A DNA stretch of 64,000 bases from Apricaphanius iberus (GCA_028564705.1 JAPXFQ010000187.1:1-64000), one strand, 5' to 3'. Counted from the first letter of the stretch, positions 1 to 11,799 are shown. Notes: generated from the sequence alone by a model not told the origin. Numbers and translations: made by a program.

Positions 1-1490
1 GTTCTATTACTTTTCTTATGTGTCTGGTGGGGATGTTGGAAGCCCAGTGTTGTAGGGTTCTGATAACGTCTACATCCTTCTACATATATTACATTTTGAT
101 TCAGCTCATATGTTCTGCTCAGACAGTCAGTTAGCAATCCTGCTCCTACCTGATTGTCCCCCTCCCCCATTTTATGTCAAGGTGTTTTGAGTGAAGTGGC
201 TCTGCATATCCCCCCTCCTGTGGTGTCCCAGTGATTGCCCCGTTTACATAACAAAAGGAGGGTTCACAGGGGGCCATCCAGCCTTTCGGCTTACCTGTGG
301 GCTTTATAGGTAGAGCAAAAAATCCTGGGTCTTCTAGTGTTAATCCCCATATAAACTTTGGCTCATTCATTATATTTTTCTAATTTAAAGAAAGTCTTAT
401 CTATTATCTTATCTTATCCTATCTCTTATCACTTTTAAGGTATAGCCTTTTGAAATTAAGATGTAATATTCAAATGTTCCGGAAAAAAACCTCTGGCTCC
501 TAGAGGGCGCGTTACTATGAACAGTCAATGCCCACCACAGCTGTGCGCTTGCACAGCTCATCGTACAGCTGTCTTGAGTTAGCAAATCAGAACATAGAAT
601 TTCTAAACCAATCAGAAAACAGAATGTCTCGTTGCTAGCCGGGTAAGATCCAAAATAGGCAGTGTTGTCGCTGGCTGACGAAGCTTGACGAAGACAGACC
701 TGACACAACCCCCCCCCGTGGAGAATTTTCCGTCACTGCAATGCCATCTTAGTCAGGGTCGTCAAGCAGGGCTAATCCAGAGCACCTACTATAATAGAAA
801 ACAGGTTAGTGCTTGAATTGACAGCACATCATGCAGTTGGGGAGAAGTAGGAGAGAAAGTAGGAACAGACCCTAATAATGTCCTCCAACAGCCTAGCCTA
901 AAGCAGCATAGCTACTAACATTAACCTGTCTCCTAGCTACTAGGAGACCTGGCTACCAACACTCTGTCTGAGTCCTCCTGACCCGGGGACGGTGTAGGGC
1001 CGGTAACGGCCCCCGTCATGCCGGGGTCTTCTACTACCCCCCCCCCGCGGGTGCTCTACGATTTACCCCTGCCTGCCCCATCACAATCTCACTCCAAGCA
1101 ATCTTGAAAACTTGAGAGCCCTGGTATAGAATGATCATTACTCAGATGTGTTTTCAGAAAAAGAATTGTGAGAGGAAAGTCGTTTTATGCAGGGAGAAGC
1201 AAAAGGGATGCGTACATTCCTGTTTCTGTAGGAGTGACAGGGAAGTGATAGAAGGAAAGAGTAAGTGTAGAAGAGATAACTAAACGTAATAATCTATATA
1301 TCATTGGTTAAAGATTGAGCAGTTATGCCTGAAAGATGTGTTTTTACACGTTGAGCAAGACAGATGCAACAGAGGTTAGACGGTAGGAACCTAAGCAAGA
1401 GAAGGGGAAAAGCGGAGAAAGCAGGAGGAAGAGCAGAGAATAAGATAGAAATTAGATGAAAAAATGCAGCAAGCATTAATTAAAATAAAT
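1..1490. other. unassigned intergenic DNA
   Basis: I recognise no gene here. The segment is AT-rich with short homopolymers, including C-runs near 709 and 1040. The short open frames show no family motif and no splice context. Nothing repeat-like could be assigned with confidence. Confidence 0.4.
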
Positions 1491-1491
1491 G

Positions 1492-1645
1492 GACTGAACT
1501 TATATAGCGCTTTTCTAGTCATACTGACCACTCAAAGTGCTTTACATTGAAGCCACATTCACCCATGCAGTAGGACAATGTTTTTGGGGTTACGTGCCTT
1601 GCCCAGGGCCACATCAACATGTGACTGTCAGCACACAATGACTGA
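1492..1645. repeat. dispersed teleost repeat fragment
   Basis: The block contains a string recognisable from many fish genomes: a 'tatatagcgcttttctag' core followed by 'gaccactcaaagtgcttt' and a 'cacattcaccca' segment. I recall it as a common interspersed element but cannot name the family. Its ends are not resolved and it has no coding content. The stretch from 1720 to 2200 holds nothing I recognise. Confidence 0.4.
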
Positions 1646-2204
1646 ATGGACAATATTTTCCGTTTTTCTGGTGAATACATAGGGGCCACCTTAAAAGAAC
1701 ACCTCCTCATGCTGAACTTTAAAGGGAAAAAGTGTATGAACTCACTTATGCTATCAACAAAATGGACAATTGCTGCTTAAAATGTGACATGCCACAGGCT
1801 GCTGACACCTTCTGGGAACCACTTCTGTTGGAATACCAGGAACTGCCTCTGCTTTTCTAACCGCCTGGAAGCCCTGGTTGCTTGAATTCTGACTCCTTTG
1901 TGTTTCCCCCCAGATCCTCTCTACGTAACACCTCACCCTCTACCAAGAACAATTTGAAAGTTGGGTGGAAGGAAGAATTCGGCCTATAACATCCGTTCCC
2001 TGTTTGGTGTGTTGGGAAAGCCTTGTTTTGGTAGCAAATTCAATACTTAAGTAAATCCAAATGATGGATGAGGGAGCGGTTACTCACATTTCCTTATTGA
2101 TATACAACTGTAACAGACGGGACAGGTACTTAAATAATATACTGTTCATCCACAGGGATGTACTAAATTTAGGCTAAGCTAAATTGTAATCGAACATTTA
2201 AATC

Positions 2205-2820
2205 AAATCAAAATCAAGTCAAAACTTTATTTACATAACACTTTTCATGCAGAAAGAGCAATTCAAAGTGTTTGCAGTATACAAAGTATACAAAAATTAA
2301 TAAAATGTGAAATTGGAGAAAGTAAAACATAATTGTGTATTGAAATTGAACTATAAATTAAATTAATAAGTAAATAAAACAAGCAATGCCTGTGATGGAC
2401 TGAGGACCTGTTCAGGGTGTACCCCGCCTCTCGCCCATTGACAGCTGAAGATAGGCACCAGTCCCCCCGCGACCCCTTGAGGAATAAGCGGTTCAGAAAA
2501 TGGATGGATGGAAACAAGCAATGCAGTTTAACAAGCTGAATAAATAGTAATCAGTTAAAAGCTAAAAAAAAAGGTAAGGTTTTGAGCCTGTTCTGAAAAA
2601 CATTTAGACCTGGCCAGCATAACTGAATAAAGGAAAACAGGAAAATATAGATGACTCCCCGTGCACTGCGATCCTCTGATCCAATTGATGTTGGTTTTAC
2701 TTTTGAACTGAAACATCCTGACCCCATCTAGCACTTTCAATGTTACATGAACATTAATACTTGAAGTCCTAAAATAGGCGTTAAGAACCCTCAAGTTCTA
2801 GTTATAACACAACTATTCTA
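2205..2820 (-). mobile_element. LINE 3'-end remnant carrying a nested retroposon tail
   Basis: A tract of repeated 'aaatc' units and a 'ctttatttacataacac' segment look like the reversed 3' end of a fish LINE. The sequence 'gcctgttctgaaaaacat' further right fits the same remnant. It is interrupted at 2390-2511 by a younger insert with target duplications, listed separately. No reading frame survives. The LINE clade is uncertain. Confidence 0.4.
2390..2511 (+). mobile_element. short 5'-truncated LINE tail with 13-bp target duplication
   Basis: This 122-bp insert has the widespread fish retroposon tail (core 'gtaccccgcctctcgccc') and ends in a short TGGA/ATGG repeat. The 13-mer aaacaagcaatgc occurs directly before it (2377-2389) and directly after it (2512-2524). 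That is the footprint of target-primed reverse transcription of a severely 5'-truncated copy. A diverged copy of the same tail lies in reverse orientation at about 37024-37130. Confidence 0.75.
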
Positions 2821-2824
2821 TCTA

Positions 2825-3993
2825 CAGGAACAATGTACGGGTAAAATAAAGAATAATAAATGATCTTAAAGCGATAAATGGGGCTCTTAAACCTGCATTA
2901 AGCGCCACACCCAACCCTTACAAAGCATTGGCTAGTTTGACTCCTAATTCAAAGTGACTTATAGATATTGACTTGGCAAATGTTTTTTGAGCTTCCTCTT
3001 ACATCCCTTATTTAAGGTATGTGTTTTTGTTTACTTACCAGGAACAACAACTGTGATGCACCAAAATAACGCAAGGCTTTGGTCTTTCCCTAGGGATCTT
3101 TCAATCAGATACCTAAACAATCTCTCAGCACAGTACAGTGAGAATATATTAATATGGAGGGGACATCCAATAAAAAAACAACGAATCAGGAAGTAACCTT
3201 TACCTCGCATTCCAATGTTAAAAACAGTTTAATTGTTGCATTTTAGAGGGCGTACTTGCATTACTATAATATATTAAAATTACATAAGTGTTTATTTTGG
3301 TATATACTCATCTTGTCTCTTATCTCATATACAATCTTATCACCATGCATATTGAATAAGAAAAAAGGCTGAGGTAACTGGCAGAAACTAATCTCTAATT
3401 GGACAAAACATTCTGCAGGGGCACTCAGGACTCAGAAAAGACAAAAACAAACATTACATTATGATACCAAAGTATTATTAAAAGGGGAAAATGATATAGG
3501 GAAGATTTAATATAGTTACCAACATTTTGTGCTATATTTTTCAGGTTATGATTCTTTTTAATTTACTGACCTATCGGCTAATTAAATAAAACATTTTACT
3601 CAGGAACAAATGTGACTTAAATAGTACGTCGCTGTCACAAGCAAACATAGGCTGTCGCAAATTGACACAGGGCTGTACACGATTTATTTTTTTGAGAAAT
3701 GGTAATGTATGGTTGCAATACTTAAACATGTTTGGAATTTAGGAGGATTATGCAAAATAATAAGTAGGTTTAACATTTTTTCAATAAATTACGGTTTGGA
3801 TGAAGTTTATGAAGGCCAGGTTTGGAGAGACTTTTGCTCGGAGCCTGCTGTCAAACCTGTCATGACGATTTTTTTTTTAAGACCTGTCTGGGTTAAGTGG
3901 ATAGGTGGTGATTGATTACATACAACATGGTAACCCTGGTCAGGGGTTACAGATTCCTTGTAGTATTCACTCATTCGGTCACACATTGGGGTG
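2825..3993. other. unassigned AT-rich DNA
   Basis: No gene or named repeat is recognised. The open frames at 2987-3196 and 3709-3915 lack family motifs, and nearby sequence gives no credible splice signals. Confidence 0.4.
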
Positions 3994-3998
3994 ATGCG

Positions 3999-4176
3999 TG
4001 TGGTGTATTCTATTGCTGTATAGTTTTACTGTGGAAAGCCTAACAGGAAGTTGTGGGGGGTGCCAAGCATGAGCTTGATGTGTTGGAAGTGGCTGGGTTG
4101 GAATCACAGAAAATAAACAGCTTGTTCTATTGCTCTACAACGTGTCGCTTGTATCCTAATGTCCAAGAACACGACA
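3999..4176 (+). repeat. left LTR
   Basis: This is the direct-repeat partner of 5794-5975 with TG...CA ends. An 'aataaac' polyadenylation-like signal lies near 4110. The left target duplication is atgcg at 3994-3998. Confidence 0.88.
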
Positions 4177-4276
4177 TGTTGTCAGAAGTGGAGTGGCGGT
4201 AAGCGCTTAATTGCGGAGGAGTGAAAATAAGCTGTTCTGGGTGCAAACAAGCAATTTAATTTTTCAAAAGAAAAAG

Positions 4277-4555
4277 ATGTCGGAAGGAGAAGCGGGAGCT
4301 AGTGCACAAGACACACTGCATCGCGGGCCTCCGCCCCAGCAACTAGCAGGTAGCGGCAACAATGCCAATACAAATCCACCCTTGAATGCCACATTCACCA
4401 TCCAGCCACCGGAACCGTTTGATTTTTCCAAGCCACAACAGTGGGAAAAGTGGATACGGCGGTTCGAAAGATTTCGACAAGCTAGCAACCTGCACCTTAG
4501 CTCTGAGGCTAACCAGGTTAACACGCTCATCTACTGTATGGGGGATGAAGCATAA
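4277..4555 (+). pseudogene. gypsy gag N-terminal remnant
   Basis: The frame opens at an ATG at 4277. After a polar, Gln/Pro-rich leader it reads FDFSKPQQWEKWIRRFERFR and then NTLIYCMGDEA. That pattern is typical of the gag start of gypsy elements in fish and of proteins annotated K02A2.6-like. The gag frame ends at 4555 right where the downstream sequence switches to integrase, so the body of gag and the enzymes were removed in one deletion. Confidence 0.75.
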
Positions 4556-5486
4556 CGAACTGTTGCTGAAAGGTACCAGACTAGTCATTCCTACCACCCT
4601 GCGTAACTCTGTCATGGTAGCCTTACATGAAGGTCATCAAGGAATGTCTACATGCCAAGAGAGAGAGCAAGAGACACGGTGTGGTGGCCTGGTCTGAGTA
4701 GTCAAATCAATGAACTGGTGAAAAACTGTACCATATGCATTAAAGAGCGTGCCCACCCAGTGGAGCCTTTAATGCCAAGCGAGCTCCCTGAGAGACCATG
4801 GCAGAAAGTGGGAGCTGATCTCTTTACACTCAACAACAGTAAGTACATACTTCTGGTGGATTACTACTCCAGATTCGTGGAGATAGCCAAACTGACCCCT
4901 ACAAGATCAGAGGACGTCATAGTACACCTAAAGTCAATCTTTTCCGGATATGGCATTCCAGAACGGACCGCAGTTCTCAAGCCAACAGTCCAAAGACTTT
5001 GCTGCAGCCTATGGTTTCAGACACATAACCAGCAGTCTTATGTTTGCACAGAGCAATGGTGAGGCTGAGCGTCATGTCCAAACTGTGAAATGTCTTCTAA
5101 AGAAAGCAAAAGACCCATATCTTGCACTTTTAGCATACAGAGCAACCCAGTTGGCTAATGGATATAGCCCTGTACAAATCTTAATGGGACGAAGACTTCG
5201 CACGCCAGTTCCCCAGCTTCCATCTTTGCTCAATCCCAGCCTGCCAAACAAAGAAAAGGTGGAGAGTAAGGAGAAAGAGAGGAGGTGGAAAGACAGTACT
5301 GTTTATAACAGGAGACATTGTGTGAGAGATCTTCCTCTACTCTCACCAAGTCAACCGGTGTGGATCACAGACACAAAGTGTGAAGGGACCGTCCTGTCAT
5401 CTCACTCCACACCTCGTTCTTATGTGGTGGAGAGCCCTTCAGGAACCATCCGGAAGAATAGGCATCACCTACAACCATTGCCGTAA
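4543..5486 (+). pseudogene. gypsy integrase remnant, frameshifted
   Basis: This reads as the integrase part of pol across at least three frames. The zinc-binding region has HEGHQG followed later by CTICIKE. The core begins near GADLFTLN. The second catalytic segment is broken: NGPQFSS is present without the usual preceding Asp. The third motif NGEAERH supplies the Glu. A C-terminal segment ends near 5486. Frame changes near 4660 and 4950 and the broken second motif make it non-functional. Confidence 0.75.
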
Positions 5487-5793
5487 TCCACAGCAAAAGT
5501 GCCAATTCCATGTACGCCAGTCAGAACAGCAGAGTGTGCCTTGCCCATACCAAACCAATCAGAGTCTACAGCTCAAACTCCAAAGTCAGCTTCCCAAGAT
5601 CCAGTTAAAACTAGGTCGGGCCGTGTTGTCGTAAAACCACAATGACTGGACTTATGAAATGGGTGCAAATGTTGGAATGAAAAAGAAGAATCAAAGAATG
5701 AGGCAGTGTTCATTACATGTTTGTTAAAGCATTACATGTTTGTTAAAGCATTACATGTTTGTTAAGTCAGCATTTATTTTAAAGAAAGGGGGA

Positions 5794-5975
5794 TGTGGTG
5801 TATTCCATTAAATGCTGTATAGTTTTACTGTGAAAAGCCTAACAGGAAGTTGTGGGGGGTGCCAAGCATGAGCTTGATGTGTTGGAAGTGGTTGGGTTGG
5901 AATCACAGAGAATAAACAGCTTGTTCTATTGCTCTACAACGTGTCGCTTGTATCCTGACGTCCAAGAACATGACA
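5794..5975 (+). repeat. right LTR
   Basis: This is the direct-repeat partner of 3999-4176, preceded by the polypurine tract and followed by the target duplication atgcg at 5976-5980. Confidence 0.88.
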
Positions 5976-5980
5976 ATGCG

Positions 5981-7278
5981 TATAGATTTAGACCTGAGGT
6001 ATGGGAATTGGCTACCATAACTGCGCAGACAGGGCTGATTGGCAACAGTCCCTCCAAATTATTTTGATGGCCATCAAGAATCATTAGTATACCGGACCAA
6101 AAAGTGTTACTTTTATGAGATGTTCACAAGCTTATGCTCCCAGGTCCAGCAGCAGATGGAGAGCTCTAAGTCTCCTCTGATCCCAGAGGTGCGGCAGCTG
6201 ACAGCTCTGGTCAAGTCCCTGACTACAGCTCCTGGAGGGGTCCAAGGTCCAGCTCCTGAACCCTCTGGGGCAGAGGGGTGTGGCTACGTGTCTACAATAG
6301 AAAGCGTGAGGAGCCCAAGTGGTTAAGCCAGTCCCAGATGATAGCTGGGAACACACACGCAGTGCAGCTCCACGGACAAGGCATACAGGGCTCCACGTAA
6401 TACCACTGGTTTTGGTCTGCTGCAGCGACAGAGGCTGGCCGCACCCTCTAGCACACTCAGCAGGATCCGCAGGAATACACCGCATAAAGAGGGTGAGAAG
6501 GGTTTTGACCAAACTCACACAGCTGAAGCTAAATGCCAAAAGGAGGCGGGGCCTGACTCACCCAGAAGATTCGTTTGGGGGTTGCTCTTATTGATCCGTT
6601 GTGATCTATGTGCCAATGGGGGAGATGGGCAATAGAAATTGCCATCTCAAAGAGGGATATACAAGGATGAGGAAGGATCACAACTCATCAACGAGCTTCA
6701 CAACGACCCCTGCAGCTGCCAGCAGTCCGAAAGAGGGTTCTACAACAGGGGAGGAGCCGAGAAGAAAAACTCATAGACTCTTATATCTACATTTTACTTT
6801 TACAATTATGTTATCTGTTACATTATTATACCTCCAGGTTTTAACATTTTATGATTTATCATTTTCATGTTTGCAGTTAATATGAGTCATGCTGACTGAT
6901 GAGGAGCCATACAGGAGCGCCACCTAGGGGGCATAGGGGCCGCCTCATTTTTTTGTCCCACAGTCGTGAGAGAGAATAACACGACCATAGGCTGGAAAGT
7001 TGTTTATCTTACGCGCCGTGGGTTTTGTTTTTGGATGAGGTACTGTACTGGTTCAGATAGGGTGGCATCAGAAAGGATGTATATAGATTAAATCATCTTT
7101 AAGAAGAAAATTTACTGTGACTTGTAAGGTGCATATATTCTTAAAAAAAATTATGTTTTAATGTCCTGTTACTAAGTGTTAAAAAAAGAGTACAATAGCT
7201 GAGCTGAGAAAGGGTTTCAATTTCTCTTGGGAGTGGGTATCGACTCACAGAACAGAGGTATTACCAGCCAGATAAAGG
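5981..7278. other. unassigned, with a GC-richer block
   Basis: Positions 6120-6330 are richer in GC, with Gln/Pro-rich open translation on the plus strand that could be a decayed retroelement or host exon. It shows no diagnostic motif. The rest is AT-rich and unassigned. Confidence 0.3.
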
Positions 7279-7280
7279 TA

Positions 7281-7792
7281 CCGTATTCTTCGGATTATAA
7301 ATCGCTCCGGAGTATAAGTCGCACCAGCCGAAAATGTATAATAAAAAGAAAAAAAACAGATATAAGTCGCACTGGAGTATAAGTCGCATTTCCTGGGTAA
7401 ATTTATTTGATAAAATCCATCCGAGCTGGGTGAAAAACAACTCACTCAAACTAGCTGGACGCCTAGAAAAATAGAAGGAGCCGCAGCACCGAAGCCAGCT
7501 GGTTGAAATATCCACGCACAGCTGCCAGCTGGGCTCTCCGTCGCTACCAATCGCAGCGTGAGGTCCTCCGCTGACTTTGTAAAGAGAGAAGCTGTTCCTT
7601 TGTTCTAAGACTGTGCTGGACAGTTTTTGAACTCCCCTCCTCGCAATCCCTGAATTTGATATACGATCGAACTCTGCCTTTCCTTTGTTTTTTTTATGTG
7701 TTAAAAATTTCATACATAAGTCGCTCCTGAGTATAAGTCGTACCCCCGGCCAAACTATGAAAAAACTGCGACTTATAATCCGAAAAATACGG
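7281..7792. mobile_element. TA-flanked MITE with 'ataagtcgc' termini
   Basis: The 512-bp element begins ccgtattcttcggattataa. It ends in the inverted counterpart, which reads ccgtatttttcggattataa on the other strand. A TA dinucleotide sits outside both ends (7279-7280, 7793-7794). Subterminal 'agtataagtcgcac' units are repeated in both arms. Inverted termini, TA target and no transposase indicate a non-autonomous DNA transposon. The 192-aa minus-strand open frame across it is accidental. The parental family is not certain. Confidence 0.75.
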
Positions 7793-7794
7793 TA

Positions 7795-9388
7795 TAAGAC
7801 AGGGAAGGACTCTTTTAATTTGTACAGGTTTCTTAACACCTTCTATTTCACAGGTTTCTTAACACCTTAAGTTTGATTCATTTCAGAATGTTAACAGATT
7901 GTCAATTGTGTTTTCTCATTATTGTGTGGGTATTAATTTGTATTGTTTTTCTCTGGGGCCCCCTCCACAGTGTTAACATACATTAAAAGTTAGACTTAGT
8001 TATTTCTTCACATTTAGACATTCTTATTCTTACCATTTACATTTTGGGTTTTAATTCTTTGTGTTTCTTTTTGGGGATTGCTAGAGGGATTGCTAGAGGT
8101 TATATCAACAATTGAGGGATTTAAAGTTTTTCTTATTACAATTTTAAGGTTACAAGTGTATTTGCTATTTACATTTTGAAGTTTTAACCTATGGTGTTGT
8201 GTGGATGTTGCTGTATTCCTTGCATCCGTTCCTTAGTTATCAGGTGTAGTGAGAAGGCAGTGGGTGATAACTTAAAAATTTTTTTTTGAAACGGAAAAAA
8301 ATGAGCTGCCTGAATGTAAACGGACCCAAAGTGGCTCAGCACCCCTCAGTTACTCAACTCAGCATGGACCTCTGGTGCAAGTCTCCAAAAAAAGCGTAGA
8401 AAAAAGCAGGAAGTAAACAGACATAAAAACATAAAAGCACCGCAGACTCCTAACCCCATAATCTTCTTGTGTCGAAAAAAAAGTTGCCTAAAAGTTCACT
8501 GTGACAATCCAGTACAGGCATGCATTAGATGTATATTTTTAGACATTTTTCCTTAATTTTATTTAAGGGAGCTCTAAAAGATTATATCTTCAACAATCAA
8601 CAAGTGCAGAGTACAAGTCCCATGTATGTTGACTTGCAACAGTAGATTCTGATAAACAGTTAATGGAGCAGACAGGACATAAATATATTTAAAATACTTA
8701 AGTCCAACTGTAAGGATCTTGACCAGTATGCACCCAAAACGAAACCACAAACCAGAATGATCAAATGAAGAGGTTCTATTTACAAATATATAGAAAATGT
8801 GAGCTCTACAGGTAGACAGCTTCTGGTCAAGCACGCCCAGGTCACATACGTTAAGACAGCTTCTCAGGCGTTGTCTTCTTGAGGAATAAATTGAGATCAG
8901 GGGAAAGGGGTATCCGAGTAACCAGGTAAGATCCACTGAAGGACAGAGGAAATAACTGATCTCCTCAGAGAAGGGTTCAAAAGGGATTAGGGTTCCAGAG
9001 GTCCGTTATCCAATAATTCGTGATCAAACATTCAGTAAAGGTCAAATGAGAGGCAGTGGTAATCAAGGTCCAGAAGGCTTAAATCAGAGTCAAGAAACAA
9101 GCAGGGGTTGGTGCACACCAATAAGTTCTTTTTTGAACAAACATTAGGCAGAGGCAGAGGTCAGTAGATGAAGGCAGGTCAGTTACACGCTCAGACAGTC
9201 AGACATCAGCGCTTGAAGGCTGTGACAGTTGCCCAGATGGGACCAATCAGGTAATTAGCAGGCAGGAGATGGGTGGTGAGCAGAGGAAATCATGATTGTA
9301 ACAGGGCAGAGTATGACACCAACAGCACATTGACTTACATTTCTCTAGTTTACAACTTTCCCTTGAACAAATTCTTGTGAGTTAAGAA
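7795..9388. other. unassigned DNA
   Basis: No coding region is supported. The interval 8700-9310 has the low-complexity CAGT-rich texture of an old LTR or repeat, but I see no terminal repeats or target duplications. Confidence 0.3.
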
Positions 9389-10632
9389 TAGGGCCCGGCC
9401 GATATATCGGCCGGCCGATATTTTTGCCCGATATGGGGGTGATGGATGATATCGGCTATTGGTAGAATAAAATGCCGAAAATTTTAATTATTATTTTTTT
9501 TTTTTTTAGGGGGGACAGCAAAAAATGCAACTGAGCTACTTATCCATCAGATTGCGCCAGATTTATAATTTCAAATCTCAGTTAGGAGTGGAGCTTAGCA
9601 TACACGCAGCTGTCCAGACCGTTATGTTACGTTTTTGTAAAAAAAAGTGGCAGAGGTGAGTAAAAACAAAGTCTTGAGCATAGGCTCTATTTGTTGTCAG
9701 TTGTGAACTGTGAAATAAGCAATGACAAAAATGTGTTACCCCCTCTTCCTTCATAAGATTCATTTTTGCCTCGTGGCTGTGTGTGAAAAATTCCGCGTGT
9801 AAAAGGTTTAACCTGCCTATTTCCTTGCTAAAAGATTTGTACAAATAAACTCATTAAGTTCATATCTTAACTGATGCGTTAGATTAAATAATGTATCAAA
9901 TGTTTCTTTGCCTTTAAATAAATGCCTTAACAGCAGCATACTGAGAGCAAACTTTAACGACACCGCCGGACTATTATAAATATTAAATGTATCTGTGTGG
10001 GTTTCATGAAGTATGAGTGACCGCAGTAAATCCTCAATAGCGATTTTGTCACCATTTTAAATCTACTGCTATACATGCTTAACAGTTTGTGATGCTTGAG
10101 AAGAAAAAAACCCAGGAAGAGCGCTACAATGTTTGTAACAAAGAGTGCAGCGCCCAGTTCTTAAATGAGAATACTAAGAAGTTGTTCGCTGTGTGCTGTT
10201 TACTTTTAATTTAACAGGGTTTTTCACACATAGGAATCTCAGTGGCGACCGCCACCGGCTCACGATGGGGATATAAATAAATGCTTTCAGCGTTGCTGTC
10301 GGGTCTATGCACTCAATGGTCGAGATGTAACTGCAGTTAGACAAACGCAGCAACAGTACTGGTTATATGCTGTTTTGGTGGCACAATTTTATTTCCTAAA
10401 AATTGGCTAGCGACAAATCTGGTAACAGTTCTGACCACCGTTTGATTTTTTTTTTTTACCTCAAGCTACCAGGAAGCATGATTTGGATTAGGCAGTTGTG
10501 AATTTTATCATCAATGACTGCCAACCTCTTAACATTGTTGAGAATGAGGGGTTCAGGGAACTGATTAAGGTTCTTGAACCACCATATATTTTGCCAACCA
10601 AAAATGTTTGTATAGAAAATATCTGTAAGTAG
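9389..10632 (+). mobile_element. hAT transposon relic
   Basis: The left end starts tagggcccggccgatatatc, a TAGGG-type terminus common in fish hAT elements. It holds a perfect 20-nt palindrome at 9395-9414. Much of the interior is decayed. A recognisable transposase piece sits at 10492-10632, in plus orientation. No right terminus or 8-bp duplication was found, so the assignment rests on one end and one coding fragment. Confidence 0.5.
10492..10632 (+). pseudogene. hAT (ZBED-type) transposase fragment
   Basis: A 46-codon open stretch reads AVVNFIINDCQPLNIVENEG and then RELIKVLEPPYILPT, ending at TAG. This matches the region after the BED finger in vertebrate hAT transposases, where 'P.S.VE..GFR.L...L.P.Y..PS' is conserved. 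The same motif occurs, in different wording, in the hAT copy near 32.7 kb. It is a scrap of a dead gene. Confidence 0.6.
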
Positions 10633-10671
10633 TTGATGTACCATATAAATATGTAATTTAAATATAGTGAT

Positions 10672-11790
10672 TTACCTTTGGTTTAACTGTTTAATTTCCA
10701 GACTGTCAATGAAAAGAACAATCACAAGTATGAGGAGGAACACAAACAAGTGAAAAAGGAAGTACAAAAACACTGGCAGTGAGTATAACGTGCCTAACGA
10801 TTCAGCATTTTTGCATTCTTCTGGAAGTTTGTTCCAGATTTGTGGAGCATAGTAGTTGAAAGCGGCTTCTCCCAGTTTAGTACTAATTCTAGGAATGTTT
10901 AGTAAGCTAGAGTTAGAGGACCTGAGTGGTCTGCTGGGTTGGTATAGTGACAACAGATCTCCAACATACTTTGGTACTAAGCCGTTCAATGATTTTTAAA
11001 CTAGTAGGAGTATTTTAAAGTCTATTCTCTGAACTACAGGGAGCCAGTATAAGGACTTATGCTGCATTCAGACCACAGGCTTTGTCAGCGTCAGCAACGT
11101 CAAGTTTACATGTTAAGTCTATGGTGGAGGCCTTTGGAGGAGCCTCTTTGCGGCGCTTTGTTAGCATTGGCTCCGTCAACTTCTCAAGCTTTTCCTGCAT
11201 TTCAAGCTTCAAAGCTCATAACGCTATCAATGCAGAAGTTCAGCTAGTTGAAGTTTTGACGGTCCTAAAGGTGTTGACACAGCACGGCAACCAATCAGAG
11301 CATCTCACCTTAGTGACGTTGCCCGATGTCGATGCAGCCTAGCAAACCACGACCCGCGAGTGTTTAAAACATCCAGCAGAGAAAGGCCCACCCACGAGCT
11401 TTGCAAGCTTCACTTTAATAATGTATCTTCTGTGTATATGTATCGAACAAGTCGCTTTATGAGCGTGGCCTGACGCTGACAAAGCTTGTGGTCTGAATAC
11501 AGCATTAAGAACTGGGGTGATGTGCTCTACTTTCCTGGTTCTAGTGATAATACAGACAGAGGCGTCCTGGATCAGCTCCAGCTGTCTGAATGACTTTTTA
11601 GGTAGGCCTGTGAGGACGCTGTTACAGTAATCAATCCGACTAAAGATGAACGCATGGATCAGTTTTTCAAGGTCCCGCTGTGACAATAGTCCTTTAATTC
11701 TAGAGATGTGCTTCAGGTGATAGAAAGCTGACCTTGTCATTGCCTTTATGTGACCCTGGAGGTTCAGGTCTGAGAGTTAAAGTAATATTA
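10672..11790 (-). mobile_element. L2-type LINE 3' region, split by a MITE
   Basis: On the minus strand the right part reads the post-RT region: HAFIFSRIDYCNSVLTGLPK, later TRTRKVEHITPVL. After the MITE at 11060-11504 the frame family resumes with a NGLVPKY, RPLRSS, APQIWNKLP pattern. This is the conserved C-terminal part of L2/CR1-group LINE proteins. No RT palm is present in this copy. Confidence 0.7.
11060..11504. mobile_element. PIF/Harbinger-like MITE with TTA duplication
   Basis: The 445-bp insert has terminal inverted repeats. The left end is tgctgcattcagaccacagg, then ctttgtcagcgtcag. The right end is its inverse with two mismatches. TTA flanks both sides (11057-11059, 11505-11507). 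Removing the insert and one TTA gives continuous LINE sequence, so the insertion site is confirmed internally. A 3-bp TWA duplication is typical of PIF/Harbinger elements. No transposase is present. Confidence 0.8.
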
Positions 11791-11799
11791 TTACAGGTT

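Larger units (their letters stand above)
3999..5975 (+). mobile_element. Ty3/gypsy-type LTR retrotransposon, internally deleted
   Basis: Two LTRs of 178 bp (3999-4176) and 182 bp (5794-5975) begin TGTGGTG and end GACA. They are nearly identical apart from a small indel and scattered substitutions. The 5-bp duplication atgcg flanks the element at 3994-3998 and 5976-5980. A candidate primer-binding site (tgttgtcagaagtgg) starts at 4177. A polypurine tract (aaagaaaggggga) abuts the right LTR. The interior is only about 1.6 kb. It goes from the start of gag straight into the end of an RT-derived polyprotein, the integrase, so protease, reverse transcriptase and RNase H are missing. The copy cannot be autonomous. 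Confidence 0.9.

Noticed and set aside
1034..1050. C-run near 1040 as a regulatory G-quadruplex
   Set aside because: A single homopolymer run without the spaced G-tracts needed for a convincing quadruplex.
6132..6539. 135-codon minus-strand open frame
   Set aside because: GC-rich patch with no family motif or splice context; both strands are equally open.
7261..7839. 192-codon minus-strand open frame
   Set aside because: It lies across a non-autonomous MITE with inverted termini and shows no protein motif.
8574..8936. 120-codon minus-strand frame
   Set aside because: Composition is not protein-like and no motif is present.
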